From Whalleya microplaca (Eukaryota; Ascomycota; Sordariomycetes; Xylariales; Xylariaceae): DNA of 64,000 nucleotides. The translations under genes and the position numbers were made by a program. This document shows, one piece after another, positions 42,756 through 57,189 of the stretch (the first letter of the stretch is position 1; the number at the start of each line of letters is the position of its first letter). Below the pieces are notes generated by a model. The model was not told where the DNA came from and did no database searches. It saw only the letters and a list, made by a program, of their open reading frames with translations. Location: the NCBI GenBank assembly GCA_022497155.1, contig MU385712.1:1053765-1117764 (forward strand), written 5' to 3'.

Positions 42756-45700
42756 GGTGTAAATCGTAGTATAAGCAAGTCTAATAGCACAATATAAGAG
42801 TCTACTATATCGACAATAGCGAGGTAGAGAGAGTTACCGTGGGCTCTTTGAGATTATATTTAAATTCGGGGCCGGATGATTGTCACACTATTAGGGAGCC
42901 GGCTCCTCAGCTGTGGACCACACCGCTCGCGGTCCACCTTACCACCGTGAAGCCACCGAGACTGAATGAACGAGAGCCCCGAGCCGAATCGTTAGTCTGA
43001 AATATCCATCAGCTATTCGACCACTGCACTGCAACCTTTCGCCACTACTATGTCATAGTTGGGGGGATACTTGGGGAATATCTCCTCTATCTGGAGGTTG
43101 GCATGGAGTAAAGCCTTGTCTGGAATATACTCCGTAAAATAAACAAGAGAAGCATACTGCTGTCAATCTAAAGACGCAAAGAGTATACACCATGTCAACG
43201 GTGTCGTAGCATCCACTACGAACTCTCGAATGCTTTCTTAATCATGATGAATCAGGTGATGATCATGTCTATGGCACTCCAACCAACCAACCAACCAACC
43301 AACCAACCTCCCAAAGATCTGTCATCTCTGATGCTCTTCGTATACCTTCAAATATCTAAGCATCAATAGTTGTATAGTACATTACCGCGCATGCATCATG
43401 GTTTGGGCGAAATATGCCCTACAAATTTCTATCCCAGGTGTGTCTTAAAGCTCGGTACACCCCCAGTGTACAATATAACCCACATGGAGAAGGCTGGTGG
43501 AACAGAATGTGCCACGCATGAGTACTCTGGGGTTATATTTTCAGGGGAACAAGATACTGTGAAAGTAAAATCTGTGTAACCTAGATTGTCATCTAACTAT
43601 TTTGCTCCATTCCGATAATACGATATTGGAACAGAGTTGTCTGGCGCACGCTAACACGGTACTATATCTTTGTGGGTCAGGAATATCCCAATCACAAGGG
43701 GGATTGAGACATAATTGAGGGAACGCTCTTGTACATCAAGCCTCAAATCCTTCGTCGCGATATTCGATGATGATTACTTGCTTCAGTGTTTGCTATGCAA
43801 TGAATGTATTTTGGAATTTCCCTACAGAGAAGAGACCTACAGTATCAACGCTTACTAGAAAAATCGGTGGTCAATCAAATTCGCCGTAGCATCCGATTAC
43901 CGCCCCTAGTTCTAGCCCATGTGGACCCGTGGTGTTGAGGCTCTAACAGTCCCACTCTCTAGCCTCTCATCCCGACGTTATTCCTGTTGACATAAATAGT
44001 ATACTAGCAGTATATAGAAGAAAGGGAAAATTTGCAAGCTTTGAAATAATCATATGAAGTGAATCACATCTGGCGATCAAGGACTTATTGGCGACCGATC
44101 CTTAGAGACCTACCTACTCATACTCATGTTTACTATGCTCACTGGGGCTGCCATGGTCGTTGCATTCACTCAGGTTATGTCGCATAAGCGCAGCTGACAT
44201 TTTGGTTCCACGTTAAATGATGCCTTAGCAGTTTCGGCCCGGCTTTCAACAGATACGCAACATGACGACGTACCAGCAGGCCAGCCCACCGGGCCCGCTC
44301 CGTCTTCGTGAAGACTTTGCTAGTTTGTCATGTGCTGCATTGACACTTGACGTAGCAGCTCGAGGTTCCTGATTGATATTACCATATGACGTACATCTCC
44401 TGACAATGGTAACGGACTCTCGGGTGACAAGAAAGCTTATCAATGATCATCAAGGTCCCGCGGCTTGAAGCCGCTGCCAGACGGAGATAAAGGAGGCCGA
44501 CTCTATCAGATGAGAAACTAGCACGGAGGCTAGCGATAATATCCACTTCGGCTAACACCGTCATAGATCATCGTACAGACCGCACTTAAGAAACCCGGGC
44601 TCTATCTTCCCTACATCTGCTTGAACATGAATTTACTTGCTTGCTGCGTATCAAATGCGAGTAATCTATATCCAAGGGGTATACTACATCCAGGTAACTA
44701 TCTATTAGGTAGTCTGAACAAATAGCATCACTTCATAATTCTAAAATATACCAGGGAGTGAATGTGTATGTACATTAATTGATCTGAGTTCTGAAAACAC
44801 CGGGCAGCCAGCGAATCCAATATTCTTCGCACGTACGACAACCAGTCGAACGTTTCACAATAAGGTCGAGAAACCGCTCTACCCGTACGAAATCCGAACA
44901 CACCGAGAAGGATTTCGCTGGAATATAACTCATACAAGAAGTTCCCGTTTAGGACCTGTATCTTGCTATAACGTTCGACTCATGGTCGCATACGCTACTC
45001 AAGAGCCTACACGGGAGACATCGGCACAGTGGACCAAGCATAAGCTAATAAAGGACCCCAAAAGTCACGAAACGATGCATATAAGTATTGTAAATAATAA
45101 GACGCATACACTTATACATATAAATATAAAAGTAGGTCGACTAGAGTACTAAAGCAAAGCTAGTGTTTCGCTTGATAAGAGATGCTAGTGTGGAACAGTG
45201 CGGTCGCGCGACAGCAGATGCACACTCGCATCGAGAACGCCCTGTTTTCTGTAGCCTCACTTTTATATCGCTTGATGGTATGGTACTTCCATGAATCCAT
45301 GTATTTATCATGTCCAATCCAAACTTCCCCTAATATGCACGCATGTCTACCGATGATAGGCTGAACACTACCTAGGTAGACCCATGACTCGTCTTTTGTA
45401 TCTAGGAATAGTTAGATATCACTCTTGTCCAAATTGACAACCCATGGGCTTGAGGCATGCCTACAAAATTTCCTATCCTCTCGATTCTATTCGCATTGTG
45501 CTGTACCGCGTGCAGGTTGATGCAGTACCTACTCAGGGATTGCACTTCATCTTATGTAGCAGGTGGTGCTCAAGGGAATATCGCTACAATTTACGGTTTA
45601 CTCCCGAGGCACCCAGAGAAAATTGACCTAAAGGGGGCCTAGTTTTCTAATGAGTAGATAATGCATAAATATGACCCAGAAGTATCTTCATCACGGTTCA

Positions 45701-46100
45701 ACAGGCAAGACACTCTTAGCATCTACCGGTCAAATGCCGCTCGTTTCTCATCACATTGGCCAAGTACGATTACAGCCGCGGGGATGTAACACATTGCAAC
45801 AAACACATGTGTCTACTCAGGTATACCCTCAAGCCGTCGCATAGAACATTAGTGAGTCACTTGTGCCAAGGTGAATAGGCAAGATGCTAAGTCGGTGAAA
45901 GCACCGAGAAAAGCAGAAGCTAATTCATATATCTCCAAAAGAATGTATTTCTACTGACCAACAATGGCCAAACTATCTTCCTTGATGGAGCTTTGTACCG
46001 GACATCTTGAAGGAGCGATGCGACTGCACAGACGCAGTTAGTTGGTGCCATATGTGCCAAGCATTCCTCCTCGTTCGTATTTCTGTTGACCTCCTCAAGC
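42756..46100. other. 3.3-kb gene-poor stretch
   Basis: No convincing gene. A (CCAA)7 microsatellite lies at 43,279-43,308. Short frames on both strands have no recognisable product and no splice sense. The first part is probably the promoter of the MFS pump, the last part the 3' flank of THI4. Confidence 0.55.
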
Positions 46101-47188
<1,088 letters not shown>

Positions 47189-47217
47189 TCAGTTGGCTCT
47201 TCTAAAGTGTGTCAGTT

Positions 47218-47438
47218 CTAGCTCAGGGGTAAGGGGAAAAAGCAACGAGAGCATGATCCTTTCGCTGGTATTATCCAGATCAAGTTAGCGCCGTATAATC
47301 TCAGAACAAGCCCTGCTATAATCCCATCTTCTGTGTATCTCCATGGTACCATCTGTAAGGACGACCGTGGTTGGATACGCATGAAGATTAGATACAGAGA
47401 CTCGAACACCGGCTCATGGCTCGCCTCAGATGTATTAC
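47218..47438 (-). promoter_or_regulatory. Predicted 5' UTR intron of thi4 containing the riboswitch
   Basis: On the minus strand a donor (CAG|GTAATACATC) at 47,438 and an acceptor near 47,218 (GAGCTAG) would bracket the TPP aptamer. A perfect branch-site sequence, GCTAAC (47,289-47,284), sits inside the aptamer. In other filamentous fungi TPP riboswitches act by changing splicing of such leader introns. The exact ends are inference; a second AG at about 47,202 is another possible acceptor. Confidence 0.5.
47247..47331 (-). ncRNA. TPP riboswitch aptamer (THI element)
   Basis: The minus strand, about 70-150 bases upstream of the thi4 ATG, reads GCAGGGCTTGTTCTGAGATT and then CTTGATCTGGATAATACCAG followed by CGAAAGGATCATGC. 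CTGAGA (pyrimidine-sensing loop) and CTTGATCTGGATAATACCAGC (pyrophosphate-sensing arm) are the two hallmark segments of eukaryotic TPP aptamers, in the right order and spacing. The position before a thiazole synthase gene settles the call. The 5' side of the closing stem could not be paired with certainty by eye. Confidence 0.94.
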
Positions 47439-50400
47439 CTGATGATGAGAGATTGATCAAGTTGAGTAAATTGCACTCTTGCTGGATAAGCCAACCCAGG
47501 CCATGCCCTCCATTGGAAGGGCCATCATCTTGACGCGTACCGAGAATCGGTCCTGGCCAAGATAGCTGTTAGTATGAGTCCTCTGCCCCAAGAAGAGTAG
47601 GAATCTCTATTCTCGAGAATACCTAGTGCATACGATTATTTCTTTTGGGACGAATGCTGTGATAAATTCACCAATGTTGTTATGTGGAGAAGGGAGAAGC
47701 TAAAGTTATGGAAAAGACGACCAAAGGAGATGCTCTTATACTATGTTGGAGCGGGGTAGTGTCGTCATACTAACACAATGCATGAGATAGTAGGTCTTGG
47801 AAGAACGGTGCGCCTATAAGGTAGACTCCCGTAGCTACGCATCGCCGGTTCTCGCCGGACTTACCACAAGGGGCAAAGTGGGTCTTTGCAAACAGTGTTC
47901 GGGATGTCACTCAGCGACTGGTTAACCGGGAGTTTGCTTCTACTCGATATTGTTGATCTTTGCTATTTCCACACTTATGGCTGCTACCGAGAAAAGCCTG
48001 CGCCAATGCAAGGCCGACGTCGCGATCTCCGTATATCTTAGAAGCTTCTAGGCCTCCAGGTATCGGTACGGTGGAAGTCCAGTACACCCTTGATGAAAGG
48101 TCTCCAAAATGCCTCACGGACAGTCATCGGAGCTTAGAGGTACCACGAGGAGAAATTTATGGGACCTCTACTTCCCTTTCTCTTAGCTCCCGCAACCCCT
48201 CATTATATCTGTTTTGTCAAATATCATGTAGTCTTGACAAGGTATACTACGCCATTCATACCGTAGAGTTTACTTGAACTAGATATATTGAAGTGTATAT
48301 CCTCCGCGGTACCTAGTCCTTACTTTCGTTGTTCCTAGAGAAGAGCAGTCCTACCAGTTCAGAGTTTGAACAACTTGCCATTGGATATCGATGCTCACGA
48401 GCGAGTACTGTGGAAAGTAGAGGAACAACCGTGAGTTGTAATAGATAAGTATCCAGTCTAGAGTCCTTTGTGAATGTTCAACTACATAACTAAACAGTGT
48501 GGGCCGTATCAAGCACCTGTCATTCCCACGGGGTTGACGCTCTCTTCAAGATATTACGACACTGTCACCACGATTCTATTCAGACTGCCAGTGCTAAACC
48601 TGCAGATGATAATACCTTAATTTGATCATTGATTTCAGATTAAACGCATTAATTATTAATCGTTCTGGCCTTAGAGCTGCCCCTTCGACCCTACTACAGC
48701 ACAATCTCCTCTTTACCCAGCGTTGCCTTGCCGTGACTAGAATATCAACAAACGAAGGCAAGGAAATTCTGCTCTGATTAGTTAATAGAACACGGTAAAA
48801 TGAAACTTTAGAAGGGTAACACACCTCTCTAAGAGATGGACTTCTGGCTAAGAATTTCAATGGGAAAAGGTATGATACACTGAGTCCTTCATTTTAAGAT
48901 GAAGGAAAATATAACCCCAGTGATCGATGATAAAGATTTAAGTAACATCACACTTGCAATATAATCCCGACACTGAATCTATCACATAAGGCGTACATTG
49001 CAACTACTGTAAGTATATCTTTGGCAAAGGGGCATGGTGTTATTAGAGTATTGGTCGTCGAGTACTCTCCACCCTTGTCATTTTGAGCCTCAGGTATTTT
49101 CAACCTATAGTAAGTTGAACAATACGGGTATGTAAGGGGGATATTCTAAACAGGTTTAGTGTAGATATCATCGAGCGACATCGTTTCGGCACCTAGGGTT
49201 GAACCTAGCCAATAGTAGTCTAAGAACTAATATGTGTTAATCGGTTCCCACCGATTAGCTATCAATATGCTAAGCCTCTATGGAATTGCTATGTAACATA
49301 ATATTAGACTATCCTAGGTAAGAAAAGGCACTCCCTGAAAGTCGATATATGATCCGGCGTATATGCTACTGTGATTCTGATAACCCCATTATCTATATAT
49401 GAACTTCCCTCGTGATGTACTCAATAAATACTCTCTAAAGTAGCCCGTGCCCCAGCTCTGTAAGTCCGGTGTGCTTTACCTATCGCTAGACTATACTATG
49501 TAGTCGATCTCAGTTACGTCGGACTGTCACGCTCTGGAACTGAGTCATTGTGCAAAGCGCTCCTTTGCCTGAGCTTCGCGCATACCTCCCATGGCTGGGA
49601 CACGCTGCTCCCGCCACGGTTCCAGCTGCAGTCCTGAACCGCCTATACAAGCGGAAACACGCGAACCCAGGCAGCACGATTGCAGCAGCGGATTTCCAGT
49701 GCATGAATCGCACCTTGTTGCCGCCGTTCTTCCGCAAGTCTTGCGAGAAATGGTAAGGATGCCTTGAAAGAGTACGTGGCGATGGTGAGGAATACGGGGC
49801 TTCCATCGGATCGCTCCCCAGAGTGGTAGGTAGCAAGTACAGGCTGTAATGAGGCAAAAGAGGTATTAGACATATTGGGCATCAGTGGTAGTCTAATATC
49901 GTTTCTCTGAGCAACTTCGTATCAACGCTCTGCCACTCTAAGCGGAAGAACTACTTCGAAGACAAGCAAACTACGACAGGCTTGGTTGGCTTCTTCATAC
50001 AAGAGCATCCAGGATATTTCCGAGTCAATGTAGGGTGTAAATGAGTGAACATCAAACAGCATTGCTAAAGGATATCTTGTGGTGGGACAGTTTCGAGAGT
50101 ACGCCAACCGCCGGTCATGTTGTTATCCGCTGCAGGTAACCGACTCCTTTTATTGTGTTCCAAGTTGCCATGCAGGGGTCCTTTTGTGTGTTCTCTCATC
50201 TAAGTATAACAACGCGTTTTCTACCCTATTCTCTCATTCCTTTTCGTGACTCCACAGCAGCCAGCTTCCTACGAGTCCTAGAAATACCCCGGAACCTTCA
50301 AATAGCTTACGACAAAAGAGGATAATACGAAAACAATACACACGACAGCATGGCGGACGCGCAAGCGCGCACATACACTTACACAAACCAAGCCAACTTT

Positions 50401-51659
50401 CACAGCACCCTTGCTTACCTACCTACCAGCAACGAACATCAAGTCCAAGCCAGGCAAGCAAAGCTCGGAACCGAACAAAATTAAAAAAGATCACACAAGA
50501 CAAGTCCACACAAGACAACGAGAAAGATGTACATTCATCAAAAGCTATATAGAACAACAGGACAGGCTATATCTCGACAACAGTAGTGACACACACACCC
50601 CAGCATCCCCATCTACCTACAGCGACTACCGACCGACCGACCGACCGAATTTGCAACCAGTCTTCCACGGGAGGGAGTTAGCCTCCCCGAAATGAGATGG
50701 CCTTCCCGAAAATGGGATTATCGCATCGACAGAACCACCACCACCATCACCACCGCCAACCCATCCCAGATCGACCGGCCCGTGCACAGCAGAAGCCCGA
50801 GCTCGAGCCACGGCGACAATCGACAACGGACGAAATGGGCGAGATCAAGATCCCGGAAACAAACACAAACAAAATCAAAAGAAAAAACATCTCGAAGTGG
50901 TATCTCAGTTACTGGTACTGTCAAGAAGCCCGGGCCTAGCTAGCCAGCCAGTGTGTCTCTCTCCCTCTCTCTCTCCCTCTCTGGTTTCTGCTGCTGCTGC
51001 TGCTGCTGTGGCGACAAAGGTGGGGGGCATCAATCAAGTCAAAGTGAAAAAAGGGAAAAAAGGTGGCAAAACAAAAGACAAACAACCGCGTTCTGGCAAA
51101 AGGCAAACAAAAAAGTTTCATCCCGTAAACACGTGCCCGTCTGCGCTTTAGAAATTCGTGTTCCCGTTCCAGGTCGTACGTCTTGTGTGCGTGCGTTTTG
51201 GTTTGTGTGTGATCGATCTGTCTGTCTGTTCGTGGGGGGATATAGATAGAGTATGGCGGTATGAAGGAATTAGGCATGTTTGGAGAAAAAAAGGGGGGAG
51301 AGATGGGAGGGACGTAAGGGGAAGAAGTAGGTGTTTGTCGGTGTGTGGCGGGTTCTTTTCGCCTCTAGATATCGATGATGCGTATGTATTTTCGGTGGGA
51401 GACGTGAAAAAAATTGTACAAGAGAAGAAGTGTGCGACATTATATGGGAAGAAAGAAACAAGAAGTATGGAACTCCCTAAACTCCTTGCCGCCAGGTATG
51501 TACCGAACGCTTGAGGAGCACTACAAAGCAAAATCCTAGGCAGAGGCAGGTCCAGATCAGATGGCGAGGTGACGGAGGGTTGAGAAGATGATACACCAGC
51601 GCGAATGCGGAAAGGAGAAGAAGGGTAGCCCACCAGGGTACATCACGCCAACCCCGTAC
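47439..51659. other. 4.2-kb gene-poor stretch with microsatellites
   Basis: No convincing gene. A GC-richer island at about 49,500-49,860 has overlapping frames on both strands (up to 115 codons) with no family likeness. Microsatellites: (CCGA)5 at 50,629-50,648, a CT-rich run at 50,955-50,982 and (CTG)7 at 50,988-51,008. The part from about 50.3 kb on is probably the 3' flank of the kinesin gene and is unusually rich in simple sequence. Confidence 0.5.
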
Positions 51660-54600
51660 CTAAAAGCAGTTGAGGCTTCCCTTCTTCTTTTTCTTGTTGT
51701 TAATAGCATTCATCCGCTCTTCCAGATGGGTTCTAGCCCTCTCGGCATCTTGGCGCTTCTTACGCTCTTCCTCGATTTGGTGCAAGCTGTCCCGCCACCT
51801 GTTGTCATGCGGCTTCTCCTTGAGCTCCTTGACTTCGGACTCGAGCTCTTGCGCGCGTTTCCTCCAAGCTTCACCGTCAGCCTTGAACTTGTTAGATTGG
51901 CGCTCAAGGTCCGTGAGCGCTTCTTCCAACGTCGAAGTGAGCTGTCTCTCGGCCTTCAGATGCCTCTCAATGCTCTGAATGCGGGCCTCTTGGTCCTCTC
52001 GGATCTGAGTAAATGCCAAGTCGTGGCTAGGCGGCCGACCACCAGCTGGGCTTGACGGGATGGGGGATGTCGCACCAGTAGCTGGCAGAGGAGGAAGTGG
52101 GATAGCAGGAGGTGGAGAAGGTAACGAGGCGACCGAGGCCGTCTTGCGAACTTGCGAGCTTGTCGAATCGGTCCGCTTAGGTCCATTAGGTCCATCGTAC
52201 TGGTTCTGGTCGATGCGAGCCTTCATTAGTGTTAGTCTGTGTACAGAAAGAGGGGTCATGGTAGAGAGAACACCCACCTGCAGAGCAGCCAGTTCCTCAC
52301 GGGCGGCCTCTAATTCCATCTGGGCCTTCATCTTGGCCATGTTAGCCTCCTCTAATTGCGAATTGCGCTCTGTTTGAAGGATAGACAGCCGGTTGTTCGT
52401 GATTTGCGCCTGGTCATAGTTGGTCTGGAGCTGGTCTTCGAGCTCTTCAACCAAACGAGAATGTTTCTTGTTCTTGTTCTCCAGGTCAATCATTCTCTTC
52501 TTGATAGCTGACAGCTGCTCTGAGACCGTGGGGTATGGGCTCTTCATGCTCTCGCCATCGGCACTGAGCATATCATTCAGCGAAGACTTTACGGCTTCAA
52601 GGTCGCGCATAATGGTGTTGTTGATAGCTGAAAGCTCATCGATGTGACCTTCAAGCTCGGCCGTCTTCTGTTGTTCTATGCCCAAAGCCCTCTGGTCTGC
52701 GGTCAGATCTTCGATGCGCTCGCTGATCTTTTCGATGCTGACATCGAGACCTAGCGCAAACGCAACCTGGGTGGCAATCTTCATCAGCTCTTCGCGAGCT
52801 TCAGCAACGTCACTCTCTAGCAGTTTGACGTTCTCGGCGTGCTCTGCCATAAGCGTGTTCACCATGGTGTCGGAATCCTGCTTGTAGCTCGCTTTGATCT
52901 CCTCGATCTCCAATGCATGATTGGCCTGAAGTTGTTGTAGCTTCTCTTCATAGTTCTTTAGGGCCGTTTCATGTTCGGCGATTTGGTGCTCGAGCTGACT
53001 GACGAGTTCCTTAGAGTTTTGAGACTCCGCATTTGCAACATCCCTAGCCTTGAAGGCTGATTCAAGCTGCTCCTTGGCCAAAGCATGTGCCTGCTCCAGT
53101 TCAGCGACCTTAGCGGCGTTGTTGTCAACGACTGCCCTGTACTCGTCAATCTCAGTGCGAAGCTTGGTAACAAGATCCTGGTGCTTGGTTTCCGTCTCCC
53201 TAATCTCATCATCACTCGTCGCCTTGTCTCGGGACTCGTTAAATTTGGCATTTACGGCTGCAAGCTGGGCCTCCAGATCATTGACGGTTTCTTTCATCTG
53301 TTGTTCGGTCGTCTTCATCGCATCCAAAGCAGTCTGGTGTTTCGCCTCCCAATTGGAAAGCTCAGACTCCAGATGAGATATCTTCTGCTCATGAGCCGCA
53401 TGCACATCGTCCTTATCACCCTGTATCTCGATCTGCGGTGGCGCAGGTGATCGGGCACCGGTAGTCTCATTGACGGAGGCGCGAAGGGTTTCTATCTCGG
53501 CCATGAGTTCGCGCTCACGCTCGATATGAGCCTCCTGAGCCTTCTGGAGCTGCTGCTCGTTCCTTTCTAATTGCTCCCTCATTGTGGCAACCATCGAAAT
53601 GTCCATAGGGCTAGAGGACTTCAAGCTGGACCGCTCACGTGTCAAACCAGAAATGAGTGTCATCTTGTTCTCCATCTCCTTCTTCGTATTGGAGATGTCG
53701 GCTTCCAACTCTTGGATGCGCTCTGACCTAGAGTGCAACTCATGCATCGCAGCATTCAGATTCACTTCGAAGTTCTGCATAATATCGGGCTGATCTTCGA
53801 AGTTCTCGGCAGCGATATTTCGGAGAGAGGCGAATGATCGGTGAGCTCGATCAATGATCATCACGTTCTGACTAGACTTGCGACGAAGTACCGGCGTGCC
53901 CGTCCTGGGAGATGGAGGCTCCATATGCTTGGCCTTGGCGATCTCGGTCTTGAGCTCCTCAACCATATCCAACGTGTCCTGGTGCCTGGTCTCGAGCTGA
54001 GCATACTTTTCGGCTAGCTCTCTCTCGGCGATCTGCTTCTCGTCGGCTAACGTCCTGAGCTTATCCAGCTCAGCGGCTAACGCGTCGTCGGTTGCATGGT
54101 CAGGTATAAGGGTTTCTCTTGACTCAGAAGGCTTGGGTAGCCCGATTTCAGAAGTAGTTGTACCAGATGGGGAATCCATAGCTGATGATAATTCCGAGGA
54201 GAGCGACTGTGAGGATAAGTGCATTCCATTTTTGGCGACGCTCGACCTCGCGTCGGATAAAAAAGAAGGGGGTCTCGATTCATTCGGAGATGTGACAGAA
54301 ATGAACGAGTCCCGTGGGTTCGGATGCCTCACCTCGTCCACCTGGTCTTGCAGCTCCGCCAACGTCCGCAGAGCCTCCTCATACTTAGAGTGAAGGTTGT
54401 CGAATTCGTTTAATGTCGATTCGTGCTCGACTCGCAGATCAACAAGCTCTTGGGTCACATTCTCAAGCTTATCGTTAACAAACTGGCTTTGTGCTGGACT
54501 TTGGGGCGGGTAGTCAGGGGTTCCTGGCCTCTCTTTCGGAGTACCTGCCTGGTTTTCAACAGCTTCGGACGTAGCTGATGCCTCCTCTGGATTCGCTTCC

Positions 54601-57189
54601 TCGTTGCGTTCCTCATTTGGCTCCTCTTCAGCACCCTCCGCGACCTCAGGAAGAACCTCCCTCAATCCCAGACTGGGCCGACTAGTGTGGCTTCTAGCAG
54701 ACCGCTCGGAAAACGAACGTCGGTGTCCCATCCCGTTACCAGGCTCCGGCACAGCCTCTGGTTGCTTGCCATCCTGTTGGATGTGGTCCAACTCATAGAG
54801 AAGGTTGTCGAGCTTTCCGAGGCTGCGTTGGCGCTCGACGACTTGTTCGAGGCGGTCTATCTCCCGCTGCATCAACTCCTGGTCTTGGTCAGCTTCGGCG
54901 AGCCTCTCCTCCAAGGTAGATATATAATCTTCGCAGGAGGCTTCGTTTTCTCGGACACGCGCGATCTCCTTCCGCAATTCGAGAATGATGGTGGCATTCT
55001 TCTCCTCGCCGGATGTATGGCCGTCGAGCTTAGCCTCTAAATCATGGAGGTAATTCTCCGTGTTAGCTTCGCGGTCCATCAGCTTCTGCAAGCGGGCCTG
55101 CAATTGAGCACTAATAGTCTCAATGTACGCGCACTTGGTTTCCTTCTCGAGCAGAGTCGTTTCCGTATTCGAGAGCGTGGCCCGAGTACTGGTGAGTGAC
55201 TGTTCGAGGGTCTGGATCGTCTTTTCGTACTCCAGGACAACCTGCTCCACCGCCTGGGCGAACGAATTGGACCGGTTCAAACGTTCAGTGGCGGTATCGC
55301 CATGAGTGTCATCGAGGGACTGGTTTTCGGCAGCCTCGTTATCCCGCGCCTTGGCCATCTCGGCAATGAGCTTAGCATGACGCTGGCTCAAGGTGGTGTA
55401 GTTTTCCTGGGCGTCCAGCAACTGGTTCTGTAATTCCGCCTCGCGCTCGTTCTGTCGCTCGGACCTCTCACTAGTAGCAACGCTACGTCGCTCACCCCCA
55501 CCGCGCTCCGCATTCCGGATTTGTTCGCGTAGAAAAGCAACCTCAGCTTTCAGGCGTTCTATGACAGCCTGCTTGTCACCCTCCTCCACCTGCTGGATCC
55601 GGGGTTTGCTCTGGATCGCTCGGGCCCTCTGCGCATATTGGACAGTGTTCAGCGTTTCGCTCAGATGAAATTCTGCCGGCGTCACACAGGCAATCATGTA
55701 CGTTATAGCATTACCGCCTAGCGAATCCTGCAGGAGTCTGGTCAACCGCGAATCCCGGTACGACACATGGGAGCCGGACTGGCGCGAAGAAAGTTGGGAG
55801 ATGACCTTGCCCAAAGCGGCAAGACCGGCGTTGATAGAAATACCCTCTCTGGCCCGCTCTCCCTGTGCACCCGTGTTCTTCAGACGTTCACTGCCGGCTA
55901 AATCCACGAAATGCAGTTTACTATCTGTCGTGACCCAGGTGTCAGTTCCCGTCATTGCCTCGAGGGGCACCGAGTGTCTCTTGTTCGCTCCCTGGGCCGC
56001 CTGGGATTTGCTTTTGCGCTGGACGAGGTTCAAGCTGAAGACAGCATGCGAACGTGACGATTTCGCGTTGATCGCGGTCGCATCGGTCTGCCGGATGGTT
56101 GAGCCGAAATTTAGCGCATTCATCAAGTCATCTACCGAATTGATATCAACCTGTTGGAGGCCTGTAAGAATGATATTGCCCTTCTGATCTTCGCGAATAG
56201 TAACATTGCTTCGATCGTGCTGGCCGAGGGCATCTGGTAAAAGTAGGTCACGGAGCTGCTCATTGTAGATTTCCACATAGGTTGCTTTCAACTGCCAATT
56301 CTTGTCAGCCTTTGGCGTTGGAGACTGTACTGAATAGCGCGCGGGCGCTCTCAGCTGTGACATGGAGCTTCGATTGGGGTTTCGCGTTGGCCCTTCTAGC
56401 TTCTCGAATAATGCGGCAGCAGCTCGAGGGATTACACCTGTGCACAGAATCTAGGTCAGCCTGTCCCGTATTTCGGTGCACCCAGCAAACGGAACAAACA
56501 TACCCATTGAGTCATCGTCGCCTTGTTCCGAAGGGCCCGAGGTGCCCATTGTGTAGGACTTGCCCGCGCCCGACTGGCCGTAGGCAAGCAAGGAGACATT
56601 GTAGCCCTGTAAAAACGCATTGACACTGTCTTGGAGGTACTCCCAAACTCCTTCCTGTGTAATATCGGGGCTGAAGACGCGATCGAAGATGAAGAGTTTC
56701 TTTCCCTGCGGTGAATCGATCGCTATGCCTGTATTCGACGTGGTCTGGACCATAGACCTTTGAAATCGTTGAGGTATCAGTTCATAACCGGGGTCAGTCG
56801 CTTTCAACGGCGGGCGCACGCGAACGGCTACAGGCGGATGCATTCATTAGCATTCATATTCATATTCATCATATCCATCATACTCGGCGATACTCGGTCC
56901 TGTCCTCACCGCCGACCAGAACTTATGTCTGATTCTGGTGGGGCCAAGATGGACTGTGAACTGAGAACTGAGAACCGAGAACCGACTTACCAACTTTCAC
57001 AGCTGTGCGACCCCCATCCTCATCCGAAGCTCTACTTCCTCCTCCCGTCTTGCTATTCGTGCTCATCCGACTGTTACTCCTCGGTGCTGGTTTGACCATA
57101 GCGCTCATCGGTCGCGGCGGTATCAGGCCGGGCGATCCTGGAGGAGAAGTTGCCATGATAGCGGTGTGGGTGGGCGTGGGCGCCGGCAA
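51660..57189 (-). CDS. Kinesin motor protein, probably kinesin-4-like
   Basis: Three exons (57,189-56,991; 56,827-56,504; 56,437-51,660) give 1,766 aa, all in frame. The motor spans about 62-455: AVKVAVRVRPPLK at the start, P-loop GQSGAGKSYT at 150-159, switch I SSRSH at 301-305, switch II DLAGSE at 353-358, and a neck reading ARAIQSKPRI. The motor is N-terminal, so plus-end movement is expected. About 460-1,700 is mostly coiled coil, with a disordered Pro/Glu/Ser-rich break near 735-800 and a Pro-rich patch (PSPPPAIPLPPLPATG) near 1,620. No PH, FHA or CAP-Gly domain was seen, which favours kinesin-4 over kinesin-3. A later ATG at 57,156 (MATSPPGSPG) is an alternative start. A 57-bp in-frame insert at 52,277-52,221 may be an unspliced intron. 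Confidence 0.9.

Noticed and set aside
49510..49857. 115-codon minus-strand frame in a GC-rich island
   Set aside because: Frames are open on both strands, as expected from local composition; no signal, motif or homology is recognised.
50411..51633. Several overlapping frames of 60-160 codons
   Set aside because: They run through CCGA, CT, CTG and purine repeats, which keep all frames open; products are low complexity.
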